From NCBI GenBank assembly GCA_003326205.1, contig LWTK01000046.1, forward strand, positions 186,001 through 250,000: a DNA stretch of 64,000 bases, read 5' to 3'. This stretch comes from Nostoc sp. ATCC 43529. GTDB taxonomy: Bacteria; Cyanobacteriota; Cyanobacteriia; Cyanobacteriales; Nostocaceae. The notes under the pieces were generated by a model. The model searched no databases and was not told the origin of the DNA. It was given only the letters and a program-made list of their open reading frames with translations. Both the position numbers and the translations under genes were made by a program. Below, piece by piece: positions 17,713 through 26,174 of the stretch; position 1 is the stretch's first letter, and every line of letters starts with the position of its first letter.

Positions 17713-17862
17713 ATGTCTAATCAGAAAACTGAAAGATATCAAGAATGGAAAAGATTAATAGATGCTGGATATGATTATAGGACGGCTTATGTTCTATCTA
17801 CAGATAATCCTTTGGCTACTTATTTAAAATTAGAAAAATTGAAAAAATCTTCTCAAAGCTAA
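17713..17862 (+). CDS. Small hypothetical protein (49 aa)
   Basis: Reads MSNQKTERYQEWKRLIDAGY...TAYVLSTDNPLATYLKLEKLKKSSQS. It is a compact, charged, helix-forming sequence with a plausible start, but there is no recognised family. It sits 65 bp before the gutted HATPase-type gene on the same strand and may have been its operon partner. It could also be a chance frame. Confidence 0.4.
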   Translation: MSNQKTERYQEWKRLIDAGYDYRTAYVLSTDNPLATYLKLEKLKKSSQS

Positions 17863-17926
17863 GTACTATTTTTAAATTGAAAATTTAAAAATAACTCAAA
17901 CATTACGAGTAATTACAGATAAAAAA

Positions 17927-18501
17927 ATGGCTGAACATCATCCACTTGGTGATATTGAATATCTCTCAGAAAACCTGTTAAAAAGTTACTTGCCTGGTTT
18001 TCCTATTATTAAGGAATTAGTACAAAATGCTGAAGATGCCAAAGCAACTCGTTTAGACTACGGTTGGATAGAAGGTATTCCTTATGCTACACATCCACTG
18101 CTGACTTTTTTGTAGATTTTGCCCGCACAGGTGTTTTAATACAACCAAGCTAAACCTACTGAAAGTTTTACAATGGCAATTAAAAAATTCTCAAGCTGAT
18201 ATCCAAATAGCACAAAAGATAGGTCAGTTACTTAATGAAAATAGTTTAGAAGATATTAAACAAAATAGTTTATCAGAATATCAAGATTTAATTCGTTGGC
18301 TAAGTAAGGTTAGTTTTTTAAGTAAAGCTAAGACTTACCATCATAGTAACAATTTACTAGTTGTAGATAGTAAAGATATAGAAGAAAGCGGAAAAACTAC
18401 CAAATGTCAACGCCGAACTAGAAGTAGCCCAAGCAATGCTCAATCGATTTAATAGGGCAATAGCAGATTTGGAGGCAGTGATTGAGTATCTTGAAAATTG
18501 A
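17927..18501 (+). pseudogene. Remnant of a large HATPase (sacsin/Hsp90-like) gene with internal deletion and frameshifts
   Basis: The first 58 codons (MAEHHPLGDIEYLSENLLKS...PGFPIIKELVQNAEDAKATRLDYGW) carry the ATP-binding N-box (ELVQNAEDAKA) of sacsin-like GHKL ATPases, which normally continue for hundreds of residues. The frame stops at 18115. A second frame then carries DFFVDFARTGVLIQPS and stops. A third piece, LLKVLQWQLKNSQADIQIAQ onward, runs about 78 codons. A last shift leads into NAELEVAQAMLNRFNRAIAD and a stop at 18501. At least one large deletion and two frameshifts are needed. Large GHKL ATPases of this type often occur in defence or DNA-repair loci. Confidence 0.6.
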
Positions 18502-18558
18502 CACGCCACTACAATCCGCAAGCAAGAAAAATCTATGCAATCAATCCAAAATTTAAAA

Positions 18559-19248
18559 TTAAATGCCTGTACCAGCGCGAAAAATTTGCTCTGCGGTCAA
18601 ATTCAACTCTGGAAAAGTTGGGGATTGGATGCGGTCATTCCCTCGAAATTTACTAACGCGATACTCACCTTCTTCTAAACAGCAAACCGAAATAGTAGGT
18701 TGTTTAGGGTTGCCAATAAATTCTCTACCGCCCAAAGCTGCATAATCAACAATCCAATATTCAGGAATTCCCATCTCCTCATAATCAGCGTATTTTTTGA
18801 GATAATCATCACGCCAATTAGTGAGGCAGTGCGTTGGACGGGTTTCCCGGCTTGTTCGCGAAGCGTCTCGTAGAGAAGCAACTGCCGTACTGACTACCTC
18901 AATTACTAAAGAAATAGATGCTGCTTGAGTAACAGTTGATTGTTTTTTCCACAGAGGTTCGTTAACTAAATTAGGGAGATTTAGGACTAGCACATCTGGC
19001 GAATAAGCTGATTCATTTCCTAATGGTTTAACTAATACTGTTTTTGGTATACCATAGGGCAAATTAAGGCGACTATATTCTAAAGTAATTTTTGTAGATA
19101 AAAAGACAATAATCTCTTCATGGTCGCCTGTTGGTTGCGGCATTTCGACTACTACTCCATCATATAGTTCGTAACGTTTTCCTGTGTTATCTGGATATTT
19201 AGCAACGAATTCATCAAATGTAACTAGTTTGCGTAAGGCTTGAGTCAT
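18559..19248 (-). CDS. Uma2-family (DUF820) endonuclease with an in-frame repeat insertion
   Basis: A PD-(D/E)xK nuclease-fold protein of 229 residues; Uma2 proteins are abundant in cyanobacteria and their role is unclear. Core residues are visible: E28 (KRYELYDGVVVEMP), D in YSPDVLVLN, and E in SLVIEVVS. Directly after EVVST, a block of 22 residues (AVASLRDASRTSRETRPTHC plus LT) interrupts the usual EVVSTNWRDDYLKKYADYE. At DNA level this is 66 bp, 18820-18885, belonging to a dispersed repeat found three more times in the window. Because the length is a multiple of three and no stop is created, the frame is kept. The insertion sits next to the active-site strand, so activity is uncertain. Confidence 0.88.
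   Translation of the reverse strand: MTQALRKLVTFDEFVAKYPDNTGKRYELYDGVVVEMPQPTGDHEEIIVFLSTKITLEYSRLNLPYGIPKTVLVKPLGNESAYSPDVLVLNLPNLVNEPLWKKQSTVTQAASISLVIEVVSTAVASLRDASRTSRETRPTHCLTNWRDDYLKKYADYEEMGIPEYWIVDYAALGGREFIGNPKQPTISVCCLEEGEYRVSKFRGNDRIQSPTFPELNLTAEQIFRAGTGI
18820..18885 (-). repeat. Small dispersed repeat inserted in frame in the Uma2 gene
   Basis: 66 bp starting GTGAGGCAGTGCGTTGGACG and ending GAGAAGCAACTGCCGT (plus-strand orientation). Shared blocks, TGCGTTGGACGGGTTTCCCG and TTGTTCGCG, recur in copies near 24832-24892, 53412-53492 and 57112-57180. Confidence 0.8.
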
Positions 19249-19599
19249 GGCTGAATTCCTCGAATTCTGTTAGCGCAGTCGGGCATAGCCCATTCTGAAT
19301 TCTGACTTCTTCTTAATTTGTATATTTTATTTTAAAAATAGTTACCTACTTGTAATACTAAGCAGCTAGTTATTGCCATTAGTAGGTAGTTAATAGCAAC
19401 TAACCACTGACAAAAGACTGCGTTTTAAGTATAAATACATATTTAATTGTATATATTACTTCAATTTTAATTGCGAAACTGTAATATCTAACAACCACTT
19501 CTTGAGTAAAAGACTAGAATTTTGGTGTGGCTTCCAAAATAGATCTGTGTAACACTAGGAAGCCAACACTCAAGCTATGTTTTAACGGGAGGTCAGGTA
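19249..19599. other. Intergenic region between divergent genes
   Basis: Separates the Uma2 gene (minus) from the dehydrogenase (plus). AT-rich, with no repeat family or hairpin that I could pick out. A purine-rich GGGAGGTCAGG at 19589-19599 is the ribosome-binding site of the dehydrogenase. Confidence 0.5.
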
Positions 19600-20967
19600 A
19601 TGGCGATCGCCACGATTAATCCCGCCACTGGGGAAACTATTCAAACCTTTGAGCCACTCAATGATGCAGAAATTGACGCTAAACTCGATTTGGCAAATCG
19701 GGCTTTTGAAGGCTATCGCCAGACTAGTTTTCAAAAGCGATCGCAATGGTTAACAAAAGCTGCCGATATTTTAGAGCAAGACAAAGCAGAATTTGCTAAA
19801 TTGATGACTCTAGAAATGGGTAAGCCTTTCAAAGCTGCCATCGCCGAAGTCGAAAAATGCGCCACCGTCTGTCGCTACTACGCCGAACACGCCCCTGATT
19901 TTTTAGCTGATGTTGCTGTAAAAACCGATGCCAGCCATAGTTTTGTTCGCTATCAACCTTTAGGTGCGATTCTGGCAGTCATGCCGTGGAATTTCCCCTT
20001 CTGGCAAGTTTTCCGCTTTGCTGCACCAGCACTCATGGCGGGAAATGTCGGCTTACTCAAACACGCTTCCAATGTGCCGCAGTGCGCCTTGGCAATTGAA
20101 GAGATTATTCGACGGGCGGGTTTTCCTGAAGGTGTATTTCAAACTTTATTGATTGGCGCTAGCAAAGTCGCCGGCTTAATGGCAGACGAGAGGATAAAAG
20201 CTGCCACCTTGACAGGAAGCGAACCAGCAGGCATATCCCTCGCCGTCGCAGCCGGCAAAGAAATTAAAAAAACCGTTTTGGAATTGGGAGGAAGCGACCC
20301 GTTTATTGTGTTAGCAAGTGCTGATTTAGAAGCAGCAGTTGTCACAGCAACTACAGCGCGGATGTTGAATAACGGGCAATCATGTATTGCAGCAAAACGT
20401 TTTATAGTCGCACAAGCGATCGCTGACAAATTTGAAAAATTGTTGTTAGATAAATTCGAGGCGCTGAAAGTGGGCGATCCCATGCAACCAGACACCGATA
20501 TCGGGCCCTTGGCAACTCCTGGGATTCTCCAGGATTTAGACCACCAAGTACAAACTGCTACAAAAAGTGGCGGTAAAGTCCTCATCGGTGGACATCCATT
20601 ATCAGATCGTCCAGGGAACTTTTATCCGCCAACCATTATCATAGATATCCCGCCCGACACACCAATTGCAAAAGAAGAATTCTTTGGCCCGGTTGCTTTA
20701 TTATTCCGGGTTCCAGATATCGATGCTGCCATAAAAGTAGCTAATGACACCCCCTTTGGCTTAGGTGCAAGTGCTTGGACAACCGACGATGGAGAACGCG
20801 ATCGCTTGGTTGAAGAAATCCAAGCCGGTGCCGTATTTATCAACGGTATGGTCAAATCCGATCCCCGATTGCCCTTTGGTGGTATTAAGCGTTCTGGATA
20901 TGGCAGAGAATTGAGTATCCAGGGTATACATGAGTTTGTCAATGTTAAAACCGTGTGGGTGAAGTAA
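19600..20967 (+). CDS. gabD: Succinic semialdehyde dehydrogenase (NAD(P)-dependent)
   Basis: Oxidises succinic semialdehyde to succinate. It is a 455-residue aldehyde dehydrogenase of the short cyanobacterial SSADH type, beginning MAIATINPATGETIQTFEPL. Catalytic residues are E228 (VLELGGSDPFIV) and C262 (NNGQSCIAAKRFIV). The cofactor-binding AVMPWNFPFWQVFRFAAPAL and C-terminal PFGGIKRSGYGREL motifs are present. It is followed on the same strand by the 2-oxoglutarate decarboxylase-like gene, the pairing that Zhang and Bryant (2011) showed completes the TCA cycle in Synechococcus sp. PCC 7002. A clear GGGAGG ribosome-binding site precedes the start. Confidence 0.95.
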   Translation: MAIATINPATGETIQTFEPLNDAEIDAKLDLANRAFEGYRQTSFQKRSQWLTKAADILEQDKAEFAKLMTLEMGKPFKAAIAEVEKCATVCRYYAEHAPDFLADVAVKTDASHSFVRYQPLGAILAVMPWNFPFWQVFRFAAPALMAGNVGLLKHASNVPQCALAIEEIIRRAGFPEGVFQTLLIGASKVAGLMADERIKAATLTGSEPAGISLAVAAGKEIKKTVLELGGSDPFIVLASADLEAAVVTATTARMLNNGQSCIAAKRFIVAQAIADKFEKLLLDKFEALKVGDPMQPDTDIGPLATPGILQDLDHQVQTATKSGGKVLIGGHPLSDRPGNFYPPTIIIDIPPDTPIAKEEFFGPVALLFRVPDIDAAIKVANDTPFGLGASAWTTDDGERDRLVEEIQAGAVFINGMVKSDPRLPFGGIKRSGYGRELSIQGIHEFVNVKTVWVK

Positions 20968-21283
20968 TCAAAAAGTTACGAGTGAAAAGTTAGGAGTTAA
21001 GAGTGAAAAGTTAGGAGTGAGGAGTGAAAAGTTAGGAGTTAAGAGTGAAAAGTTAGGACTTAAGAGTGAAAAGTTAGGAGTTAAGAGTGAAAAGTTAGGA
21101 GTGAGGAGCTATTAATTTAAACTCCTAACTCTCATCTCCCAACTCCCAACTCCCAACTCCCAACTCCCAACTCCCAACTCCTAACTCCTAACTCCCAACT
21201 CCCAACTCCCAACTCCCAACTCCCAACTCCCAACTCCTAACTCTTAACTCCTAACTTAATATTGTCGCTAGTCAGGAAATAAA
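20968..21283. repeat. Long tandem heptamer array in two inverted halves
   Basis: About 290 bp. The left half (to about 21110) consists of AAAAGTTAGGAGTTAAGAGTG-type units (TTAGGAG/TTAAGAG/TGAGGAG); the right half (about 21120-21257) consists of CTCCCAACTCCCAACT-type units. The halves are imperfect complements, so a very long hairpin or cruciform can form. This is the LTRR/STRR heptamer repeat class of heterocystous cyanobacteria. It separates the two TCA-bypass genes. Confidence 0.9.
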
Positions 21284-22927
21284 ATGAATACAGCAGAACT
21301 CTTGGTGCAGTGCCTAGAAAATGAAGGAGTACAATATATTTTTGGACTTCCAGGTGAAGAAAACCTGCACGTTTTAGAAGCACTAAAACATTCTTCGATT
21401 AAATTTATTACGACTCGTCACGAACAAGGTGCAGCTTTCATGGCGGATGTCTACGGACGGCTAACCGGAAAAGCTGGAGTGTGCCTTTCTACTCTTGGCC
21501 CTGGGGCCACAAACTTGATGACTGGGGTAGCAGATGCGAACCTCGATGGTGCGCCTTTAGTGGCAATTACCGGTCAAGTGGGAACAGATAGAATGCACAT
21601 TGAATCCCATCAATATTTAGATTTGGTGTCGATGTTTGCACCTGTTACTAAATGGAATAAGCAAATTGTTAGGCCGAGTATTACACCAGAAGTAGTGCGA
21701 AAAGCATTTAAGCGATCGCAATCGGAAAAACCTGGTGCAGTTCATATCGATTTACCAGAAAATATTGCTGCCATGCCTGTAGAAGGCAAACCTTTGCGTA
21801 AAGATAATATCGAAAAAACCTATGCATCTTTTGCTAGCATTCGGGCAGCAGCAGCCGCAATTTGCCAAGCAGTTAACCCATTAATTTTAGTAGGAAATGG
21901 GGCAATTCGCGCTCAAGCTAGCGATGCAGTCACGCAATTTGCTACCCTACTGAATATACCTGTTGCTAATACCTTTATGGGTAAAGGCGTGATTCCTTAC
22001 ACGCATCAATTAGCGTTGTGGTCAGTGGGATTGCAGCAAAGAGATTTTATTACCTGTGGATTTGATAATACAGATTTAGTAATTGCGATCGGCTACGATT
22101 TGATAGAATTTTCTCCCAAAAAATGGAATCGTGACGGTAAAATTCCAGTTGTGCATATAGGGTTAAATCCAGCAGAAATTGATAGCAGTTATATTCCTGA
22201 TGCCGAAGTCGTGGGAGACATTTCTGATTCCCTCTATGAAATCTTAAAATTAGCAGACCGACAAGGAAAACCCGATCCCTTTGCCATCAGTTTACGAGCA
22301 GATATTCGCGCCGATTACGAACAGTACGCCCATGATGATGGATTTCCCATTAAACCGCAAAAGTTAATTTATGACTTACGGCAAGTGATGGGGCCAGATG
22401 ATATCGTCATCTCTGATGTTGGCGCACATAAAATGTGGATGGCGCGTCATTATCACTGCCATAGCCCCAATACTTGTATTATTTCTAATGGCTTTGCGGC
22501 GATGGGTATTGCCATTCCTGGCGCCTTAGCAGCAAAACTCGTTCATCCCAACCGCAAAATTGTTGCTGTCACCGGCGATGGCGGCTTCATGATGAACTGC
22601 CAAGAATTAGAAACTGCTTTACGTGTTGGTACTCCCTTTGTCACCATCATTTTTAATGACGGTGGCTATGGATTAATTGAGTGGAAACAAGAAAATCAAT
22701 TTGGTAAAGGAAACTCATCTTTTGTACATTTTGGCAATCCTGATTTTGTCAAATTAGCCGAAAGTATGGGTTTAAAAGGTTACCGAGTTGAATCAGCTTT
22801 AGATTTAATTCCCACACTCAAAGAAGCCCTTGCTCAAGATGTACCCGCAGTCATAGATTGTCCCGTAGACTATCGGGAGAACCACCGTTTTACCCTAAAA
22901 GCCGGCGAACTGAGTTGTGCTCTGTAA
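21284..22927 (+). CDS. ogdA: ThDP-dependent 2-oxoglutarate decarboxylase (acetolactate synthase-like)
   Basis: A 547-residue ThDP enzyme of the acetolactate-synthase superfamily. E47 (TRHEQGAAFMADVYGR) is the cofactor-activating glutamate. The ThDP/Mg motif starts at G431-D432-G433 (TGDGGFMMNCQELETAL) and ends at IIFNDGGYGLIEW. It converts 2-oxoglutarate to succinic semialdehyde, the substrate of the dehydrogenase encoded immediately upstream. The assignment leans on that neighbourhood, since acetolactate synthase proper has the same fold. No regulatory small subunit gene lies nearby, which argues against acetolactate synthase. Confidence 0.88.
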   Translation: MNTAELLVQCLENEGVQYIFGLPGEENLHVLEALKHSSIKFITTRHEQGAAFMADVYGRLTGKAGVCLSTLGPGATNLMTGVADANLDGAPLVAITGQVGTDRMHIESHQYLDLVSMFAPVTKWNKQIVRPSITPEVVRKAFKRSQSEKPGAVHIDLPENIAAMPVEGKPLRKDNIEKTYASFASIRAAAAAICQAVNPLILVGNGAIRAQASDAVTQFATLLNIPVANTFMGKGVIPYTHQLALWSVGLQQRDFITCGFDNTDLVIAIGYDLIEFSPKKWNRDGKIPVVHIGLNPAEIDSSYIPDAEVVGDISDSLYEILKLADRQGKPDPFAISLRADIRADYEQYAHDDGFPIKPQKLIYDLRQVMGPDDIVISDVGAHKMWMARHYHCHSPNTCIISNGFAAMGIAIPGALAAKLVHPNRKIVAVTGDGGFMMNCQELETALRVGTPFVTIIFNDGGYGLIEWKQENQFGKGNSSFVHFGNPDFVKLAESMGLKGYRVESALDLIPTLKEALAQDVPAVIDCPVDYRENHRFTLKAGELSCAL

Positions 22928-23048
22928 AAAGTTAGGAGTTAGGAGTACAGACGCGATTATTCTCTTACGAGAAGGTGCTCTTTGAGCGTCTACGCGTCTG
23001 TAGAAGAGTAAGGAGTTAGGGGTTATTTATTCCTAACTCCTTATTAAT
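22928..23048. repeat. Heptamer repeats interrupted by a palindromic element
   Basis: GTTAGGAGTTAGGAGT is followed by a 55-bp palindrome with ends ACAGACGCG (22947-22955) and CGCGTCTGT (22993-23001), then heptamers resume (AAGGAGTTAGGGGTTA, then CCTAACTCCTTA). It looks like one repeat family nested in another. Confidence 0.7.
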
Positions 23049-23193
23049 GTGAATTCAACAAACCTCTCCCTGCCTTGAACTTTAGTTCAAGTTTCTCTCC
23101 GAGTCGGAGAGGGACGGTTTTGCGTAGTAAAACCTCTTAGAGGTCTTTTCATTGAGCTAGTTAGACGGACATTATATGAGTCGTCGAATTCAC
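23049..23193. mobile_element. MITE-like element with GTGAATTC ends
   Basis: About 145 bp. The left end GTGAATTCAACAAAC and the complement of the right end GTGAATTCGACGACT agree at 11 of 15 positions. Inside is a CTCTCCGAGTCGGAGAG hairpin. No coding capacity and no clear target duplication. Confidence 0.5.
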
Positions 23194-23351
23194 GTTGAAT
23201 TAGTCTCACGCAAAGACGCAAAGACAAGGCAGCGATGGATACGTAGGGGTCTCCCCAAGTGGAGCGACTGGCGTGTGTAGTGGGGGGATCGAAAATCTAG
23301 GTAGTGAATCGAAAAATTTTGAAATGCTTATCAGACTAAACCATATTTTTA

Positions 23352-24368
23352 TCAGAATTTGTTAGAGCCAGCAGAACGACGATAAAGTAACCAGATAAAT
23401 AGCGGTGAACCCAGCAAGGCGGTGACGGAACCTACTGGTAGTTCTACTGCTCCTAATCTAGAGAGTAAATCTGCAAAGGTTAGCAACCATGCACCTGCAA
23501 GGGCGGAAAGTGGCAATACAAAGCGGTGATCTGTACCAACGAGCAGGCGGACAGCGTGAGGGACAACAAGGCCGACAAATCCTATTAAGCCGCTGATGCT
23601 GACTGCACCTGCGGCTAATAATGTCGCGACACCACCAATTAATAAGCGCGATCGCGTTAACGAAATTCCCAATCCCACAGCCAAATCATCTCCCAAAGCC
23701 AACACGTTCACCGATCGCGCCAGCAAGCATCCCCCCAGTAATGCAACGATGATGTAAGCACTAGGAATAGAAATTTCTTGCCAACCCCGTCCATTAAGGC
23801 TACCAACTAACCAACTCAGCGCAATTTGAATTTGACCGTCTTCAGCTAAAAGCAGCAAGGTACTTTGCACGGCACCAAATAAGGAACTCACCGCCACTCC
23901 GCCTAAAATCAATCGCTCAACTGAAATTCCTGACCCCGCACGACCCAGTAAAATTACGATCGCTGAAGTCAAGATTGCACCTATCCAAGCAGCTAGAGGA
24001 ATGGCGATCGGGAATACTTGCCACGCAATCATTAAAATTACAATTAATCCTGCACCCGCAGAAATGCCGAGAATAAAAGGATCGGCAAGACTATTGCGTA
24101 ACATTCCTTGCAACAATGCTCCCGACATACCCAAAGCAGCACCTACGATGAGAGCCGCACAAATGCGCGGAAGACGCAAATCCCAAAGAATTGTCTGTTT
24201 AGCCGGATCGCCTTCCCTAAGGATAGCTTGCCAAAACTCAGACATACTCAAAGGTACTGCTCCTTGGGAAAGCGATAGCGCTAGTGTGACCACTAATCCT
24301 ACACCAAAGATTAAAATAGCCCAGATTACACGGTATTCACTGAAAATTTTCTGAAATTGTCTTTTCAT
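23352..24368 (-). CDS. FecCD-family ABC transporter permease (iron-siderophore/cobalamin type)
   Basis: A 338-residue integral membrane permease with about nine to ten hydrophobic helices. Family signatures are LRLPRICAALIVGAALGMSGALLQGMLRNSLADPFILGISAGAG (residues about 64-108) and the later GLIGFVGLVVPHAVRLLVGTDHR, which contacts the ATPase. It would import Fe(III)-siderophore, heme or B12 together with a binding protein and an ATPase. Neither partner gene lies within the window, so it may be the end of a split operon or use partners encoded elsewhere. No Fur box was looked for systematically. Confidence 0.93.
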   Translation of the reverse strand: MKRQFQKIFSEYRVIWAILIFGVGLVVTLALSLSQGAVPLSMSEFWQAILREGDPAKQTILWDLRLPRICAALIVGAALGMSGALLQGMLRNSLADPFILGISAGAGLIVILMIAWQVFPIAIPLAAWIGAILTSAIVILLGRAGSGISVERLILGGVAVSSLFGAVQSTLLLLAEDGQIQIALSWLVGSLNGRGWQEISIPSAYIIVALLGGCLLARSVNVLALGDDLAVGLGISLTRSRLLIGGVATLLAAGAVSISGLIGFVGLVVPHAVRLLVGTDHRFVLPLSALAGAWLLTFADLLSRLGAVELPVGSVTALLGSPLFIWLLYRRSAGSNKF

Positions 24369-24897
24369 GAATTGAGGAGGAGTAGCGAGTGGGGAGATGA
24401 GGGAGGAAATTGTAACAAAGTTTGTCTGTCGGTAATAGTCCCGAACATAATTTTGGAGCTGATTACCCAGTCCCTAATCCCCAATCCCTTTTAAACATAG
24501 TGGTATTGAGTAAACACTATTTTAGAATGTCCAAAAAGACAAAGCCCCATCGCCAGTTGTTTTTCTCTAAAAAAAGTTATCAGGAGTAGGCATCGCTGGC
24601 GCTAAACCAGATCCAAATATCCCAACTTTGATACAGGAGAAATCAATTGAAACCATCGCTCGTTGGAGTGCGCTTTTTTTGCTTGCTCATACACTTGGCG
24701 ATCGCGATGCCTTTGATTAGATCGATAATACAAGCGATCGTTTGGATGAAAATGTCACTATCATCATTGAAGAAGACGCGGGGACACGGGAAATGACAAA
24801 TAACCAATGCCCCATGACGCCAGTTGCTTCTCCTGTGGTCGCCGCTGCGCGAACAAGTCGGCAGAGCCGCCCAACGCACTTGCTCCCCCATGCCCAA
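24369..24897. other. Gene-poor stretch with a dispersed repeat
   Basis: No convincing gene; the short open frames here read partly through repeats. Positions 24832-24892 hold another copy of the dispersed repeat that interrupts the Uma2 gene, in the opposite orientation. A GCGATCGC site lies near 24699. Confidence 0.5.
24832..24892 (+). repeat. Small dispersed repeat, diverged copy
   Basis: Runs from TTGCTTCTCCTGTGGTCGCC to GCCCAACGCACTTGCTCC. Its complement matches the Uma2-inserted copy over AGTGCGTTGG, ACTTGTTCGCG and GAGAAGCAACTG. Confidence 0.7.
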
Positions 24898-25521
24898 TTA
24901 CATCAATTCCAGTCCACCTCGATAGCCAGTAACAATGCGGCTACCATCTTTGAGAATGTGAACTTCGATTTGGTCGCTAGCCCAGGTAATCTGGTCAGAT
25001 AAAGCAGGGTTAAATATATGAATCCTCTGGTTACTAGAAGAAACTGGAGAATTAGGAGAATTAATTGCCAGAGATTGGACAAAAGGCCCGTCAATTAAGA
25101 TATCAAGTTGTTCTAACAATTCTTGGGAACCCGGCGGTGCAGATTCAGACTGTAGCTGCTTGAGGGTGAATCCGGTAAAAGACATTACATTCAACCCAGT
25201 AGCTTTTAGCTTACGAGCTAAAGATGCTAGCGTAGCTGCTTGCCAAAAGGGTTCTCCACCAGAGAACGTTACACCAGTGTTGCGAGGATTATTGAGGATG
25301 TTCTCTGCAAGAGTATCAACGGCAACAATTTGGTTAGCCTCAAAAGACCAGGAGTCAGGATTAAAGCAGCCAGGACATTCACGCGGACAACCTTGCACCC
25401 AAATGACTGCACGACAACCAGGGCCATTGACTTCTGACTCATCAACGTAACCCATGATGTTGAGATAGCCAGAGGGAATTTCTGTGAGTGCTAGTGATGG
25501 GTCAGTTGGCTTAGTTTCCAT
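24898..25521 (-). CDS. NrdG-like radical SAM activating protein
   Basis: A 207-residue radical SAM protein. Residues about 30-50 hold the 4Fe-4S motif CPRECPGC (CX3CX2C) after VIWVQG, as in the anaerobic ribonucleotide reductase activase family. GVTFSGGEPFWQA is the SAM-binding GGE motif, followed by MSFTGFTL and DILIDGPF. It would generate a glycyl radical on, or otherwise activate, a partner enzyme. No nrdD or other glycyl-radical enzyme gene is in the window. Many aerobic cyanobacteria carry such stand-alone copies, so the partner may be elsewhere or different. A 55-residue ORF lies 241 bp upstream on the same strand. Confidence 0.9.
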   Translation of the reverse strand: METKPTDPSLALTEIPSGYLNIMGYVDESEVNGPGCRAVIWVQGCPRECPGCFNPDSWSFEANQIVAVDTLAENILNNPRNTGVTFSGGEPFWQAATLASLARKLKATGLNVMSFTGFTLKQLQSESAPPGSQELLEQLDILIDGPFVQSLAINSPNSPVSSSNQRIHIFNPALSDQITWASDQIEVHILKDGSRIVTGYRGGLELM

Positions 25522-25762
25522 CTCTTTAACTCCTTTTAAAACCGTTGCCTGTTAACTATATAACTATAGCGAAATATTGTAATCCTTCACCTTAGTAAGG
25601 AACTCAGGCTTTTTTGTCGGCGTTTGTACTCGATCGCTACTTAAAATGGGTGTTTTTGATGCCGAATTTTGCTACCAACACCAATTTTAAAAATGATTGT
25701 GAGACATGGAATACTTAGAGCAATTACTAGCAACTTTGTAACAAAAAATTGAAAGTAGGAAA

Positions 25763-25930
25763 TTAACTTGCGTGTTCCCAATCACTAAGTAATTCATGCT
25801 GCTGTACTATTTTCTTGGATTTGCGCAATGGTACTTTCGGAGTACCAATATTCATTCCAGGAAAAGACTGTTTTTTGGTCTTGGTGGGTCTGTTTTCTTG
25901 TGTTGTTGAACTGATTTGTGTGGTTTTCAT
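25763..25930 (-). CDS. Small hypothetical protein (55 aa)
   Basis: Begins MKTTQISSTTQENRPTKTKK and ends QQHELLSDWEHAS. The N-terminal half is polar and basic with a Pro-Gly break (SFPGMNIGTPKVPL), and the tail is acidic with Trp. The start has no competing upstream Met and the codons look native. It sits upstream of the NrdG-like gene in the same orientation. No family was recognised; it might be a regulatory peptide or substrate. Confidence 0.5.
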   Translation of the reverse strand: MKTTQISSTTQENRPTKTKKQSFPGMNIGTPKVPLRKSKKIVQQHELLSDWEHAS

Positions 25931-26039
25931 TGCTAATTTGATATTTGATTAAAACTTCAGCACCAATCTATAACATCAATTTTCAAATGGCAAATTTCTA
26001 AAGATAGAAAAAAATATATTGGGAATTGGGTATTGGAAA

Positions 26040-26172
26040 AGAGGAGGCAGGAGGCAGGGGGCAGGGGGCAGAAGTTTTTGAATTTTGATTTTTGATTTTT
26101 GATTTTTGAATTGATTTGTCTCCCCACACCCCCCACACTCCCCCATCTCCTATACCCCATGCCCCATGCCCA
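26040..26172. repeat. Purine/pyrimidine repeat tract
   Basis: GAGGCAGGAGGCAGGGGGCA repeats, then TTTTGATTTTTGATTTTTGA tandem copies, then CCCCACACTCCCCCATCTCC. It belongs to the low-complexity intergenic repeats seen also at 27418-27530 and 39838-39955. Confidence 0.7.
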
Positions 26173-26174
26173 GT

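Noticed and set aside
21284-22927. Acetolactate synthase large subunit
   Set aside because: No small subunit gene nearby and the SSADH gene immediately upstream fits 2-oxoglutarate decarboxylase better.
24643-25002. Open frames on both strands between the FecCD and NrdG-like genes
   Set aside because: They read through a dispersed repeat and each other and have no coding signature.
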